A stretch of DNA of 64,000 nt from assembly GCF_008087625.1 (NCBI RefSeq), contig NZ_CP042997.1:2790001-2854000 (forward strand), given 5' to 3'. Under the pieces are notes generated by a model. The model worked only from the letters and a program-made list of their open reading frames with translations, was not told the DNA's origin and made no database searches. The stretch comes from Aquisphaera giovannonii (lineage in GTDB: Bacteria > Planctomycetota > Planctomycetia > Isosphaerales > Isosphaeraceae). Positions 18,421 to 27,674 of the stretch are shown in pieces. The translations under genes were made by a program, and so were the position numbers. Position 1 is the stretch's first letter, and every line of letters starts with the position of its first letter.

Positions 18421-20682
18421 TCAATCGAGGTACAGGAAGGCGTTGGTGCTCAGGGCGAGCAGGCAGAACTGCCGCATCGCCGAATCCGCGTCCAGATGGG
18501 CATCCCTCTCCAGGTCCCGGATCCACGCCACGTCGCCGCGGACCTCCTCGTCGGGCGGATCGGCGCCCGTGCACAGGCGGATCGCCCTGCGGACCTGCTC
18601 CCGCAGCGAGCCGGGGCGTTCGCGGACGAGCCGCTCCGCCAGCCGCGAGGCCTGCTCGTTGGCGAACTCCCCGTTCAGCAGGCCGAGCGCCTGAGACGGC
18701 ACCGTGGTCGTATAGCGGACCGGACAGCTCGAGTCCGTATCGGGGGCGTCGTGGGTGGCCAGGATCGGCAATTGCAGCGAGCGTTTGACGTGCACATAGA
18801 CGCTCCGCCGGGCGGCCTCATCCGGCGGCGAGACGGCCCAGCCCTGGCCCGGGACCGATTGCCCGGCCAGAACTTCCTGGGGAATCGGCGGGCAGACGCT
18901 CGGCCCGCCCGCCTTCTCATTGAGAGAACCACTGACGGCCAGGATGGAATCCCGGACCTCCTCCCCGGAGAGCCGTCGCATCGGGAACCGCCAGAAGAGG
19001 AGATTGCCGGGGTCCCTTGCGAGGCCGGCCTCCGAGGCCCTCGAGGACATCCGGTACGCGCTGGACAGGAGGATCAGCCGGTGCATCCGCTTGAGGGTCC
19101 AGCCACCGTCCATGAGCTCGGCCGCAAGCCAGTCGAGGAGCTCCGGGTGCGTCGCAGGCTCGCCCAGCGCACCGAAGTCGTTGGGCGTCGGCACGATCCC
19201 CCGGCCGAAATGGAACTGCCAGATCCGATTCGCCATCACCCGCGCGGTCATCGGGTTGCGACGATCCGTCAGCCACTCCGCGAACGCCCGCCGCTTGCCC
19301 GGCCCCCGCGTGAAGGTGGAGTAGCCCTCGCCGAGCATGCCCGGCGTCCCCGGCTCCACGACCGGGCCGAGCAGGTTCGGATTCCCTCGCAGGAGGACGT
19401 GCGTCTCCGCCTGGCCGCGCTCGCGGACGCACATGACCGGCACGCCGGGCGCGGGGCCGACCTTCTTCAGGTCCTTGCCGTCGGGATGAGTCAGGTCGTG
19501 GAAGAAGGCGAGCAGGCGATAGTAATCGGCCTGGGGGATCGGGTCCTTCTTGTGGTCGTGGCAGCGGGCGCAGTTGATGGAGAGGCCAAGGAAGACCTGG
19601 CCGGCCGTGGAGACGATCCCATCGAGGCCATCATATCTGGCCTGTGCCCGGTCGACGGGCTCGTCGTCCCACAGGCCCAGGCGATAGAAGCCGGTCGCCG
19701 TCATCGCGTCCACGGAGGTCGGATCGATCTCGTCGCCGGCGATCTGCTCGTGGAGGAACCGGTCGTAGGGCTTGTCGTCGTTGAAGGAGCGGACCACGTA
19801 GTCGCGGTATCGCCACGCGAAGGGCTTCGGGCCGTCCCGCTCGTAGCCGTTGGTCTCGGCGTAGCGCACCAGGTCCAGCCAGTGCCGTCCCCAGGCTTCG
19901 CCGTACCGCGGGGATGCGAGGAGCCGCTCCACGAGCCTCGCGTCCGCGTCCTGCGAGCCGTCGGCCAGGTACGCATCCACCTCCTCCGGGGTCGGCGGCA
20001 GCCCGGTCAGGTCGTAGGTCACCCGGCGGATCCAGGCCACCCTGTCGGCCGGCGGCCTGGGAGCGAGGCCCTGGGGCTCGAGCTTCGCGAGCAGGAAGGC
20101 GTCGATCGGGTTTCGGACCCAGTCGGAATGGACGACTTCGGGGACCGGAGGGCGTTCCACGGCGTGGAACACGACCTTGGGCCGGGGCCTGGCATTCGGC
20201 CTCGCAGGCGGGGCCTTTGCGGCGTCGAGGCCGGTCGCCTCCTTACCGGGCGTCCAGGCGAGCCCTTCGCGGACCCATCGGTCGAGCGCGGCGATTTCCT
20301 CGTCCGGCAGTCTACCGGCCGGCGGCATCTCCAAGCCCTCATAGCGGACCGCCTGGAGGATCAGGCTCTGGTCCGGCTGATCCAGCGACACGGCGGGCCC
20401 CTGGTCGCCGCCCTCGAGGATCGCGGCCCGGGAGTCGAGACGAAGCCCGCCGCGGACCTTGGGCTCGCCGCCGTGGCACTTCACGCACCGGGCCTTAAGG
20501 ATCGGCTCGACCCTGGATCGGAAGAATTCGATCCTGGCGGGATCGAGGACGCCCTTCGATCCGTCACCCCCCTCCGCGTTGGAGGCGAGAAAACCGAGGA
20601 GCGTGAGCGCGGCGAGGCCGGCCACGTATCGGCGGAGCCCGATCCCTTGCGTTCGCTCCTGGGGCGATCCGAGCTCCGGCAT
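18421..20682 (-). CDS. PSD1 and planctomycete cytochrome C domain protein (DUF1549/DUF1553)
   Basis: 753 residues from the ATG at 20682, which has CGGAG upstream and leads into a signal peptide (V-A-G-L-A-A-L-T-L-L-G-F-L). Domain order: N-terminal planctomycete cytochrome C domain with heme motif C-V-K-C-H, DUF1549 with a second C-A-R-C-H motif, then DUF1553 to the C-terminus. The two CxxCH motifs suggest covalent heme and an extracytoplasmic redox role, though function is unproven. It is transcribed before the DUF1501 gene. A further 26 codons are open upstream but lack a ribosome site. Confidence 0.9.
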   Translation of the reverse strand: MPELGSPQERTQGIGLRRYVAGLAALTLLGFLASNAEGGDGSKGVLDPARIEFFRSRVEPILKARCVKCHGGEPKVRGGLRLDSRAAILEGGDQGPAVSLDQPDQSLILQAVRYEGLEMPPAGRLPDEEIAALDRWVREGLAWTPGKEATGLDAAKAPPARPNARPRPKVVFHAVERPPVPEVVHSDWVRNPIDAFLLAKLEPQGLAPRPPADRVAWIRRVTYDLTGLPPTPEEVDAYLADGSQDADARLVERLLASPRYGEAWGRHWLDLVRYAETNGYERDGPKPFAWRYRDYVVRSFNDDKPYDRFLHEQIAGDEIDPTSVDAMTATGFYRLGLWDDEPVDRAQARYDGLDGIVSTAGQVFLGLSINCARCHDHKKDPIPQADYYRLLAFFHDLTHPDGKDLKKVGPAPGVPVMCVRERGQAETHVLLRGNPNLLGPVVEPGTPGMLGEGYSTFTRGPGKRRAFAEWLTDRRNPMTARVMANRIWQFHFGRGIVPTPNDFGALGEPATHPELLDWLAAELMDGGWTLKRMHRLILLSSAYRMSSRASEAGLARDPGNLLFWRFPMRRLSGEEVRDSILAVSGSLNEKAGGPSVCPPIPQEVLAGQSVPGQGWAVSPPDEAARRSVYVHVKRSLQLPILATHDAPDTDSSCPVRYTTTVPSQALGLLNGEFANEQASRLAERLVRERPGSLREQVRRAIRLCTGADPPDEEVRGDVAWIRDLERDAHLDADSAMRQFCLLALSTNAFLYLD

Positions 20683-20815
20683 GGCGGACTCCGGGTGGGC
20701 CTGGCGGGGTGTGACGTGGGCGGGGGCCGGATTGGTACCGGACGAGACCAAGTTCAACAAAGTTGCAACACGGGGTCAAGGCATGGCGGTTGACCCGGGC
20801 CGGGCCGGATGTCCA

Positions 20816-21283
20816 TCAGCGGGCATTCTCCCGGCCCGTGTAGATGCCGGTCGCACCCAGGTCCGCCATGGCCTTCAGGAACGCATCGCGGTCCACCCGG
20901 ACGACATCATAGCTGGCCTCGCGAGGCACGCGGAACTCGAACGAGCGGCCGTCATGCGAGGGAAGCAGACCGAGCGAGACGGCCGCGCCGTCCCGGGTCC
21001 GGATGACGAGCTCGCCGGTGGACGCGCATTTGTGATCCTGGGACGGTCGATTGTCCCGGAGGACCGCCGCGAGGGCCGCGATCTTGCCTGCGTCCTCGCT
21101 CGTGATCGTGGTCGGCTTCTGGAAGCCCTCGACCGCGTCCAGGCGAATCGAAACCTGCGTGAGGTCGCCGGCCGGGACGATCCGTGCGGGTGCCCAACCG
21201 GCGAGGTAGGCCACGAGGGCCAGGGCTACGACCATCGCACCGGAGGCGATCAGGAATCCGGCAACTCGGACGCGGCTCGTCAT
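20816..21283 (-). CDS. hypothetical single-pass membrane protein
   Basis: 155 residues. One membrane helix near the N-terminus (about residues 7-30, F-L-I-A-S-G-A-M-V-V-A-L) is followed by a soluble beta-rich domain of about 120 residues that includes a lone Cys (H-K-C-A-S-T-G-E-L-V-I). I do not recognise the family. It lies 58 bases after the YqeY-like gene on the same strand and could share its transcript. Confidence 0.55.
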   Translation of the reverse strand: MTSRVRVAGFLIASGAMVVALALVAYLAGWAPARIVPAGDLTQVSIRLDAVEGFQKPTTITSEDAGKIAALAAVLRDNRPSQDHKCASTGELVIRTRDGAAVSLGLLPSHDGRSFEFRVPREASYDVVRVDRDAFLKAMADLGATGIYTGRENAR

Positions 21284-21341
21284 AACGCCATGCTCCAGGC
21301 GATGATCCCGTATCGTCCCAGGCGGAGCGGGCTGAATCCGT

Positions 21342-21740
21342 TCACTGCCGGAACGAGGCGATGACGGCCTTCACCTCGTCGCTCTCCACCGGCTTGCCGG
21401 CCAAAGCCTTCATGGCGATCCCCATGGCCATGCCGTCCTTGGGTGCGGCCTTGATCTGCTCCCGTACATTTGCCAGCGCCTCGGCGATCTGGTCGGCCGT
21501 GAGGGAGGACGGGACCCATTCGCGCAGAAGCCCCAGCTCAGCATCCGAGAAGGTGGTCGGGCCACCCTTCGCCTCCTTCAGGATCCCACGCATCTTCTTG
21601 ATCGCCTCGTCGTCCGAGACTTCCTCGGCGGTTCCGAGGGTGAGCTGGGCGATCCAGTAGCGCAGGAATCCGGTCCGTACCGAATCGCGGGCCTTCATGG
21701 CGTCCTTCAGTTGAGACCGCATGCGCTGGACGATGGTCAT
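21342..21740 (-). CDS. GatB/YqeY domain protein
   Basis: 132 residues beginning M-T-I-V-Q-R-M-R-S-Q-L-K-D-A-M-K-A-R-D, the usual opening of YqeY-type proteins, with the C-terminal G-M-A-M-G-I-A-M-K-A-L-A-G-K segment. The fold is the helical tail of GatB, found alone here; it is thought to bind tRNA or assist aminoacylation, but its role is not settled. The start is placed at the ATG that gives the normal family length; upstream codons are not conserved-looking. Slightly shorter than typical (about 148 residues). Confidence 0.85.
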   Translation of the reverse strand: MTIVQRMRSQLKDAMKARDSVRTGFLRYWIAQLTLGTAEEVSDDEAIKKMRGILKEAKGGPTTFSDAELGLLREWVPSSLTADQIAEALANVREQIKAAPKDGMAMGIAMKALAGKPVESDEVKAVIASFRQ

Positions 21741-21922
21741 GACATTCTGCCTTTCGGGGATCGTGGCGTGCGTCCCGGCGAGCCGGCAAGCGCCGACCCG
21801 GCCCGAGACGTCCACCGCTCCTTGATGGTCGCCCGATTTCGCACCTTTTTTCAAGGCTCCCGATCCCGGGGCCGATGGGAATGGTGGAAGTTCGGATCCC
21901 GCGGCACAAGGAGGTTGAAACG

Positions 21923-22237
21923 GTGAATTCCGCTGACGGCTCGCTCTCGGTCGAGATGATTCGCTGGACGTTCACGGTGGCCCAGGAGCATCGGGTCGAG
22001 ATCGAGACCCACCTCCTGGACCTCGGGCTGGAGATCCAGGCGCGGGGCGACGAGGTCCTCGTGGTGACCTGGGACGAACCCGAAGGCAAGGTTGATGAAC
22101 TGATCGAGGAGCTCTGGGCGATCAACGGCGAGCCGTTCGAGATCACCCACGAGGAGTTCCATCGGGCCAGCCTGCTCGTCTACGGCCCCGAGGACGCCGA
22201 CGAGGGCGACACGGCGTCCGAGAGCGCGGCGGCCTGA
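21923..22237 (+). CDS. hypothetical small acidic cytoplasmic protein
   Basis: 104 residues from a GTG preceded by a near-perfect AAGGAGG at 8-base spacing, which decides this start over the ATG at 21875. The sequence alternates strand-like and helix-like segments (S-V-E-M-I-R-W-T-F-T-V, E-V-L-V-V-T-W-D, K-V-D-E-L-I-E-E-L-W) and ends in an acidic Asp/Glu/Ala tail. It has no signal peptide or membrane helix. I do not recognise the family. It is divergent from the YqeY-like gene with a 182-base spacer. Confidence 0.6.
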   Translation: MNSADGSLSVEMIRWTFTVAQEHRVEIETHLLDLGLEIQARGDEVLVVTWDEPEGKVDELIEELWAINGEPFEITHEEFHRASLLVYGPEDADEGDTASESAAA

Positions 22238-22500
22238 CCGACCTCGGACTGACGGCCGACGCCCTGGTCTGACGCGAGTCGACCGGGTGCGGTTCGCGGG
22301 CCATACCTCGACTCCGGCATGTCAGTCCCCTTGTATGCCCGCGGCGGCTCTGCTGAGATGAGGGGGGCGGCCCGTGCATCGCGGCCCGCCCCATCTTGCG
22401 TCGGCCGTTCCGCCGATCCAGTTCGGGCTTACATTCGCGGGGGCCGCCGTCCGGCCCTCGGTCCGGGCCGTCGGCGCGGCCGCCGATGGGGGCAAGGGCC

Positions 22501-22968
22501 ATGCCGACACCCGACGCCAATGTGGAATCTCTCGTCAACGAAGCCCTCGCCGTCGTCCGCTCCGACCGCTTGCCGTACCTCGCCACGGTGGAGGGCGACC
22601 AGCCCCGGTTGAGGCCCGTCACCCCCGTCAAAACGGACGGCTTCATCGTCTACATCGCGAATCTGCGCACCCACTCGAAGACGGCCGAGATCGAGGCCAA
22701 TCCTCGCGTCGAGCTCTGCTACCTCGATGGCCACAACGACCAGGTCCGGATCACGGGCAGGGCGGAGGCCGTCGATGATCCCGCCCTCCGCGACGAGTTC
22801 GCGGCCTCCGCCCATTTCCTGCCGAGGTCGATCCAGGGACTCACCAGCCCCGACTTCATGCTCTACCGCATCATCCCGACCCGCGTCCGCTTCATGAAAG
22901 GCTGGGCGTTGGCGTACGAAGACGTGCCAATCCCGGGCGGAGCGACCGAATCGGGCACCGGCGACTGA
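22501..22968 (+). CDS. pyridoxamine 5'-phosphate oxidase-like flavoprotein
   Basis: 155 residues. The order of elements fits the PPOX-like split-barrel family: L-P-Y-L-A-T-V-E-G-D-Q-P-R-L-R-P-V near the N-terminus, F-I-V-Y-I-A-N-L, K-T-A-E-I-E-A-N-P-R-V-E-L-C-Y, and Q-V-R-I-T-G-R-A-E-A-V. Such proteins bind FMN, F420 or heme; the cofactor cannot be read here. It is probably a single-gene unit. The ATG chosen follows GGGGGCAAGG; the longer upstream frame is Arg/Pro-rich noise. Confidence 0.8.
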   Translation: MPTPDANVESLVNEALAVVRSDRLPYLATVEGDQPRLRPVTPVKTDGFIVYIANLRTHSKTAEIEANPRVELCYLDGHNDQVRITGRAEAVDDPALRDEFAASAHFLPRSIQGLTSPDFMLYRIIPTRVRFMKGWALAYEDVPIPGGATESGTGD

Positions 22969-23195
22969 CGCAGATGGGACGGCGGTCCCGGGGTAACACG
23001 ATTCACCCTGCGACCCGGGTTCCCCGAGGACGGCGTTGGAGTGACGGGCACTGTCGTCGAACACGGCCCGTGCGGACATGCGCGTCGATTCAGGCTGCGG
23101 TTGACGGGGGGGCTATTTTCTCCTAACGTTCCGCCGCGTCGATGGAGGTACCGATTTCATCGAAGACCCGCTTCGAAGGATGAAGGGAGGGTCCA

Positions 23196-23738
23196 GTGAT
23201 CTCGCGATGGACCGCCAGCCGGGTTCTCATCTCCGCGTTCGTGCTGTTCCACATTACCGGCACGGTGGTCTGGATCGTCCCCGAGTCGCCGATACGGCAG
23301 CAGCTCATCCCTTGCTTCCGCCCGTACATGCTGCCGCTTGGGCTCTGGCAGTCGTGGTGGATGTTCGCCCCCAACCCGATGGGCGCGACTGCGGAGATGG
23401 AGGCCGAGGTGATCGACGCCCAGGGGATGCGCCACCTCTGGGAGTTCCCGAGGGTGGCCGGGATCTCATGGTGGCGGAAGCTGCCGCTCTTCCGACATCC
23501 GAAGTTCACGTGCAACATGATCGAACCGGAGGGCACGACGCAGCGGGAGTTCACCGCCCGCCACGCGGTCCGAAGGCTGAACCTCGGCCCGGAATCCTTC
23601 CCCGTCCACACCACCCTCCTCTGCAGGGTCAAGGAGCCCCCGCCGCCGGGCAAGACTCGGATCGAAGCCCCCCGGCCCACGCAGATCCTGGTCCTCGGCA
23701 CGTACGACTTCGCGTCGTATGAGGAGGTGCATCCGTGA
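23196..23738 (+). CDS. membrane-anchored partner protein of the HTTM gene
   Basis: 180 residues from a GTG with GGGAGG 5 bases upstream. One or two N-terminal hydrophobic segments (F-V-L-F-H-I-T-G-T-V-V-W-I-V) are followed by the motif W-Q-S-W-W-M-F-A-P-N-P, which I associate with proteins encoded beside HTTM proteins, and a C-terminal soluble beta-rich region. Its stop overlaps the start of the HTTM gene (GTGA), so the two are translationally coupled and probably form a complex. The biochemical role is unknown. Confidence 0.7.
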   Translation: MISRWTASRVLISAFVLFHITGTVVWIVPESPIRQQLIPCFRPYMLPLGLWQSWWMFAPNPMGATAEMEAEVIDAQGMRHLWEFPRVAGISWWRKLPLFRHPKFTCNMIEPEGTTQREFTARHAVRRLNLGPESFPVHTTLLCRVKEPPPPGKTRIEAPRPTQILVLGTYDFASYEEVHP

Positions 23739-24745
23739 ACCCCGTCCGCGCCTGGAATCGGTTCTGGTTCGCCCCCATCTCCGCCCGACCGCTGGGGGCC
23801 TACCGCATCATCTTCGGCGTCCTCGTCCTGGCGCACCTGGCGTTCACGTGGATGGACATCGACTACTGGTACACCGACGCCGGACTGCTCCGGGGTAACG
23901 AGGCCCGGATCGTGGCCGGCGACCTGCGCTACTCGCCGCTGCAGTACGTCCAGGATCCGATCGCGGTCCGGCTCATCGTGGCGGGCATCGCGGTCGTCGC
24001 CGCCCTCTTCACCGCGGGGTGGCGGACGCGCGTCATGGGCGTCCTCCTCTACCTCGGGCAGCTTTCGCTCTATCACCGCAACATGTCGTCGGTCTGCGGG
24101 CCCGACACGGTTCGGATGCTCACGAGCTTCTACCTGATGCTCAGCCCCTGCGGGGCCGCATACTCCCTCGACGCCCGCCGGGCGGCACGCCGACGCGGCA
24201 CCGCGGCGGAGCCCCTGATCGTGCCGTGGGCCCAGCGCCTGCTCCAGGTGCAGCTTGCGCTCATCTACTTCGCCACCGCGGCGTTCAAGTGCCATGGCGC
24301 GACGTGGCTGAGCGGGACCGCGGTGCATTTCGTGCTCTTCAATGCCGAGCTCCGCCAGCTCGACATGGAATGGCTGGCGAGCTACCCCGTCCTCCTCTGC
24401 CTGTTCACCTACGGTGCACTCTTCGTCGAATTCGGCCTGGCCTTCCTCCTCTGGTTCCGGCCGACGCGGACGTGGTTCGCGCTCCTCGGCGTGGGGCTTC
24501 ACGCCGGGATCCTGCCCATGGTCAATGTGCCCCTGTTCGGGGAGCAGATGGTCGCCGTCTACCTCGTCTTCCTTGCCCCGGACGAGCTCGCGTCCCTCCT
24601 CCAAGTGCTGGACCCGCGCGCCTGGCTCCGTCGTCGTCGCCAGGAGTGGGACGCCCTATCGGCCCGCCTCGACCCGGCGGGTGCGCTGCCGGGGTGGAGG
24701 CAGCTCGAGCTTTCGTTCGAATCCGCCGAGACGACCGCCGCCTGA
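23735..24745 (+). CDS. HTTM domain membrane protein (vitamin K-dependent gamma-carboxylase-like)
   Basis: 336 residues with about seven membrane segments. It opens with R-P-L-G-A-Y-R-I-I-F-G and carries Q-L-A-L-I-Y-F-A-T-A-A-F-K-C-H-G followed by W-L-S-G, the HTTM/GGCX signature. Lys185 in this segment lines up by pattern with the catalytic Lys of human gamma-glutamyl carboxylase (alignment from memory). H114-R-N-M may be the other conserved polar site. It lacks the large lumenal domain of GGCX. The real reaction of bacterial homologues is unknown. It is coupled to the preceding gene by a 4-base overlap. Confidence 0.8.
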   Translation: MNPVRAWNRFWFAPISARPLGAYRIIFGVLVLAHLAFTWMDIDYWYTDAGLLRGNEARIVAGDLRYSPLQYVQDPIAVRLIVAGIAVVAALFTAGWRTRVMGVLLYLGQLSLYHRNMSSVCGPDTVRMLTSFYLMLSPCGAAYSLDARRAARRRGTAAEPLIVPWAQRLLQVQLALIYFATAAFKCHGATWLSGTAVHFVLFNAELRQLDMEWLASYPVLLCLFTYGALFVEFGLAFLLWFRPTRTWFALLGVGLHAGILPMVNVPLFGEQMVAVYLVFLAPDELASLLQVLDPRAWLRRRRQEWDALSARLDPAGALPGWRQLELSFESAETTAA

Positions 24746-24754
24746 GCCTGGTGC

Positions 24755-25267
24755 TCAGGTCCGCGTGAGCAGGCGGATCAGGCCCGCGTGCTCGGGGTAG
24801 CGGGCCGCGAGGTCCGACGAGGAACCTTGCTCGTAGTCCTCGTAGTCGAAGCCCGGAGCCATGGTGGCGCCGAGCAGGATGAACTCGGCGCCGGGCTCCA
24901 GCCGCGTGCCCTGCCAGACGCCCGGCGGGACGACCACCTGCGGGGATTGACCGCGCAGGACGTCCGGGCCCAGGACCACTTCCCGGCCCTCGCCATCGGG
25001 GAAGAGCCGCAGCATGCGGGCCGGCCCGCCCAGGTAGACGTGGAAGACCTCCTCGGTCGGCAGCCGATGCATCTCGGAGAACGTCCGGGGAGTCAGGAGA
25101 TAGTAGATCGAGGTGCCGAGGCTGCGACGCGCCCCGGCCGGGTATCCCGGGGGCAGGCACGACTCCTCGATGCTCGCCGCGGACCGGTACGTCTCGCGGA
25201 AATAGCCCCCCTCGATCGGGTGGGGCTCAAGTTGGAGTGCCGCGATGATCTCGTCCGCGGTTGGCAT
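24755..25267 (-). CDS. cupin domain protein (DUF985/cupin_5)
   Basis: 170 residues from an ATG with a strong AGGAGG 5 bases upstream. The family pattern is clear: H-P-I-E-G-G-Y-F-R-E-T-Y-R-S near the N-terminus, I-Y-Y-L-L-T-P-R-T-F-S-E-M-H-R-L, E-E-V-F-H-V-Y-L-G-G and W-Q-G-T-R-L. It is a single-domain beta-barrel, probably binding a metal or sugar ligand; relatives have been linked to sugar or nucleotide-sugar metabolism but this is not certain. Convergent with the HTTM gene with only 9 bases between. The longer frame upstream of 25267 is unsupported. Confidence 0.85.
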   Translation of the reverse strand: MPTADEIIAALQLEPHPIEGGYFRETYRSAASIEESCLPPGYPAGARRSLGTSIYYLLTPRTFSEMHRLPTEEVFHVYLGGPARMLRLFPDGEGREVVLGPDVLRGQSPQVVVPPGVWQGTRLEPGAEFILLGATMAPGFDYEDYEQGSSSDLAARYPEHAGLIRLLTRT

Positions 25268-25494
25268 GGTTCCTCCTGGTTCTCGAGCAGGGGCCGGGCC
25301 GAGCTCGACGCCCGGCCTGTGACACTCACGCGAATCGGTCGCCCGCCTCAGGCGTTGGGCAACCGATCGCCCGACTTCGCCCATCGGCAATTTTCGAACT
25401 CCCCGTCTACACTCCGCCCAGAATGACGCAATGTCATCGCGGCGAGAGGTCGATTCTCCATTCAGAGTGTGTCCAGGTCCAAGGGCATGCCGGG

Positions 25495-26379
25495 ATGGAG
25501 ACGGGGACGATGATCACGCGGGGCGGGGCGCGATTCGCGCCGGCCTGGTTCGTCGCGGCCTTGCTGGGGGTTCTCGACCTCGGCGCATCGTCCGCTTCCG
25601 CGCAGGACGGCCCGGAACTCGAGGCGCCGATCGTGCCAGCTCCTCCGGGCACGAGACAGCCGGCGGCGGAGCCCCCAGCGTCGCCCGCGACGCCCGGCGA
25701 TCCTCCCGCGGCTCCTTCCACGTCGTCCGATGCCCATCCGCTGCCGCTGATCCCGGGCGTCACGGCGCCCCTTCCGCCGAGGCCGGAAGGGCGGACCTCA
25801 CGGCCGCAGCGCGAGGCGTCACGGGAGACGCCGGCCCCGGCCCCGGAGCTTACCGGCCCGGCGAGACCTCCGGCCCCCACCGCGGGTCCGGGCCCGATCT
25901 CCTTATCGTTGGAACCGATCGACGACGCGGAGGCGGAGCGACTCCTCAAGCAGGGAGCCTTCGCCAAGGACCGGCCCGCCCGCCCCGCCGCCGACCGGAA
26001 GCCTCGTCCGGATCCCGCGAAGCCCCCCGGCGAGCCGAGCCCGGGCACCGCCGAGCCGCCGATCCGGAGCGGGGGACTGCTCGGCCGCTTCCTGGCCCCA
26101 CCCGCCGGGAGAGAGCGAGGACGCGCTGCCGAGAGCTCGATCACGGTCGAGCCCCTTTCGGATCCGGCCACGGAGACCGCCCTGAAGAGGCGCCTCGAAA
26201 AGCAGATCCAGCAGGAGCTCGGCGATCGGGTGACCTCGGCGGAGGTGCGCGTCGCCGGCCGCGTCGTCTCGATTCGCGTCCGGGTCTCCCGCTTCTGGCT
26301 GCGGCGGGGAGTGCGACGGTCGCTGGAATCCTTCCATGTCCCGCCGGGCTACCGCGTCCGCGTCGATTCGGTCGAGTGA
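25495..26379 (+). CDS. secreted Pro-rich protein with small C-terminal domain
   Basis: 294 residues. A signal peptide (F-V-A-A-L-L-G-V-L-D-L-G ... A-S-A-Q-D) is followed by roughly 190 residues dominated by Pro, Ala, Gly and Arg, certainly disordered. The last 70 residues form a compact-looking alpha/beta unit: K-R-R-L-E-K-Q-I-Q-Q-E-L then V-R-V-A-G-R-V-V-S-I-R-V-R-V, resembling a single BON-type fold in layout (inference). ATG at 25495 or 25510 can start it. No neighbour is clearly linked. Confidence 0.6.
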   Translation: METGTMITRGGARFAPAWFVAALLGVLDLGASSASAQDGPELEAPIVPAPPGTRQPAAEPPASPATPGDPPAAPSTSSDAHPLPLIPGVTAPLPPRPEGRTSRPQREASRETPAPAPELTGPARPPAPTAGPGPISLSLEPIDDAEAERLLKQGAFAKDRPARPAADRKPRPDPAKPPGEPSPGTAEPPIRSGGLLGRFLAPPAGRERGRAAESSITVEPLSDPATETALKRRLEKQIQQELGDRVTSAEVRVAGRVVSIRVRVSRFWLRRGVRRSLESFHVPPGYRVRVDSVE

Positions 26380-26673
26380 CCGATGGCGGATGCGTTTTTG
26401 CCCGAGATGATCCGGCAGCACCCTCCGGCGATGCATCTCCATCTACGATGCGAATAACAATGCATCCGCCGGTCGATCTGCGAATTCAGGGGCGAGCGAG
26501 CGGGTCACGGAACGAGGACGGCAACCCGGTGGCCGTCCTCAGGATGGCAGTCCGAAGAGTCGCCGGTTTCGTCGGCTCGTGTTCCGCGACCCGCGCGGGG
26601 CCGATAGACTGTTGGATCGTTTGCGGCGATACGCCGAGCGGATCCCGACGTCCCGGCCACGGACTGCTACGAA
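26380..26673. other. intergenic region with inverted repeats
   Basis: 294 bases without a gene. GGCGGATGC (26385-26393) is matched by GCATCCGCC (26462-26470), and a stronger hairpin lies at 26514-26540. A promoter for the ATPase gene should lie here but is not recognisable. Confidence 0.4.
26514..26540. terminator. 9-bp perfect hairpin between Pro-rich protein and ATPase genes
   Basis: GAGGACGGC (26514-26522) pairs perfectly with GCCGTCCTC (26532-26540) across a 9-base loop. No T-tract follows, so it may be a terminator of the upstream transcript or a leader structure of the ATPase mRNA. Confidence 0.4.
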
Positions 26674-27642
26674 ATGGAAACCGCGAAGAAGATCGTGGAG
26701 ATCGACGGAGTGGCCCTGCACCTGGGCGACCCGGACGTGACGGACCAGGGATGGATCGGCCAGGACGAGGTCCTCCGCCAACTCCTCGCCTGCTGGCTGG
26801 TCGTCGATCCGCGCGACCGCGCCCTGTCGCCCAGGATCGTCGGGCCGCCGGGGATCGGCAAGACGACCCTGGCGATGGCCGCGGCCCGCACGCGCGAGCA
26901 GCGGCTCTACATCACGCAGTGCACGGCCGATACCCGGCCGGAGGACCTGATCGTCACCCCCGTGCTGGCCGAGAGCGGCCGGATCGCCTACCATGCGTCC
27001 CCGCTGGTCTCCGCGATGATCGTCGGGGGCGTGTGCGTCCTCGACGAAGGCAATCGGATGAACGAGAAGTCGTGGGCCAGCCTCGCCCCGCTCCTGGATC
27101 ACCGCCGCTATGTCGAGAGCATCGTCGCCGGGATCACCATCCGCGCCCATGACGATTTCCGCGTGTGCGTGACGATGAATGAGGACGAGTCCACTTACGA
27201 GGTCCCCGACTACATCCTGTCGAGGCTCCAGCCAACCCTCGCACTCGGCTTCCCCAGCCGGGATGACGAGATGGCGATCCTCGAGTATCACCTGCCCTTC
27301 GCCGAAAGCGATCTGCTGGCCATCACGGTGGACTTCCTCCAGCAGGCCCATGAGCTGAAGCTGGACTTCTCCCCCCGCGATGGCATCAGCATCATCCGTT
27401 ACGCTCTCAAGCGGATGGCCCAGGATCCGACCCATCCTCTCGGTCGCGACGCCGCCTGGCGCGAGGCGCTGGAACGGGTGCTGGGCGACGAGGCCGTGGA
27501 CCTGGAGAGCCTCGCCCGCCGCAAGCGCAGATCACACGGGGGCTCCCACGCCCCCCTGGGCCTGGGAGACCTCTTCTTCGACCCATCCGACCCGCTCCAC
27601 CCCGACGGCCCCGGCGAGACGACCGACGACGAGGAATTCTAG
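26674..27642 (+). CDS. MoxR-like AAA ATPase (AAA_5)
   Basis: 322 residues. Walker A is [11 protein letters not shown] (about residues 56-66), Walker [11 protein letters not shown], and sensor-type segments include V-T-M-N-E-D and S-R-L-Q-P. The D-E-G-N-R-M and [10 protein letters not shown] stretches place it in the CbbQ/NorQ/MoxR group of chaperone-like ATPases that remodel or activate partner proteins, often with a VWA protein. No VWA gene is next to it; the nearest genes are the STAS-FHA-STAS and 627-residue proteins. It ends in a His/Gly/Asp-rich tail. No clear ribosome site. Confidence 0.85.
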   Translation: METAKKIVEIDGVALHLGDPDVTDQGWIGQDEVLRQLLACWLVVDPRDRALSPRIVGPPGIGKTTLAMAAARTREQRLYITQCTADTRPEDLIVTPVLAESGRIAYHASPLVSAMIVGGVCVLDEGNRMNEKSWASLAPLLDHRRYVESIVAGITIRAHDDFRVCVTMNEDESTYEVPDYILSRLQPTLALGFPSRDDEMAILEYHLPFAESDLLAITVDFLQQAHELKLDFSPRDGISIIRYALKRMAQDPTHPLGRDAAWREALERVLGDEAVDLESLARRKRRSHGGSHAPLGLGDLFFDPSDPLHPDGPGETTDDEEF

Positions 27643-27674
27643 CCCGCGCTCCGTCGAAGGGAGGGCAGACCGGA

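Noticed and set aside
18151-20793. An 880-residue plus-strand frame
   Set aside because: Antisense to the PSD1 and DUF1501 genes, which carry all recognisable motifs.
22340-22400. GC hairpin before the PPOX-like gene as a riboswitch
   Set aside because: Pairing is imperfect and there is no recognisable conserved riboswitch core; could be chance in GC-rich DNA.
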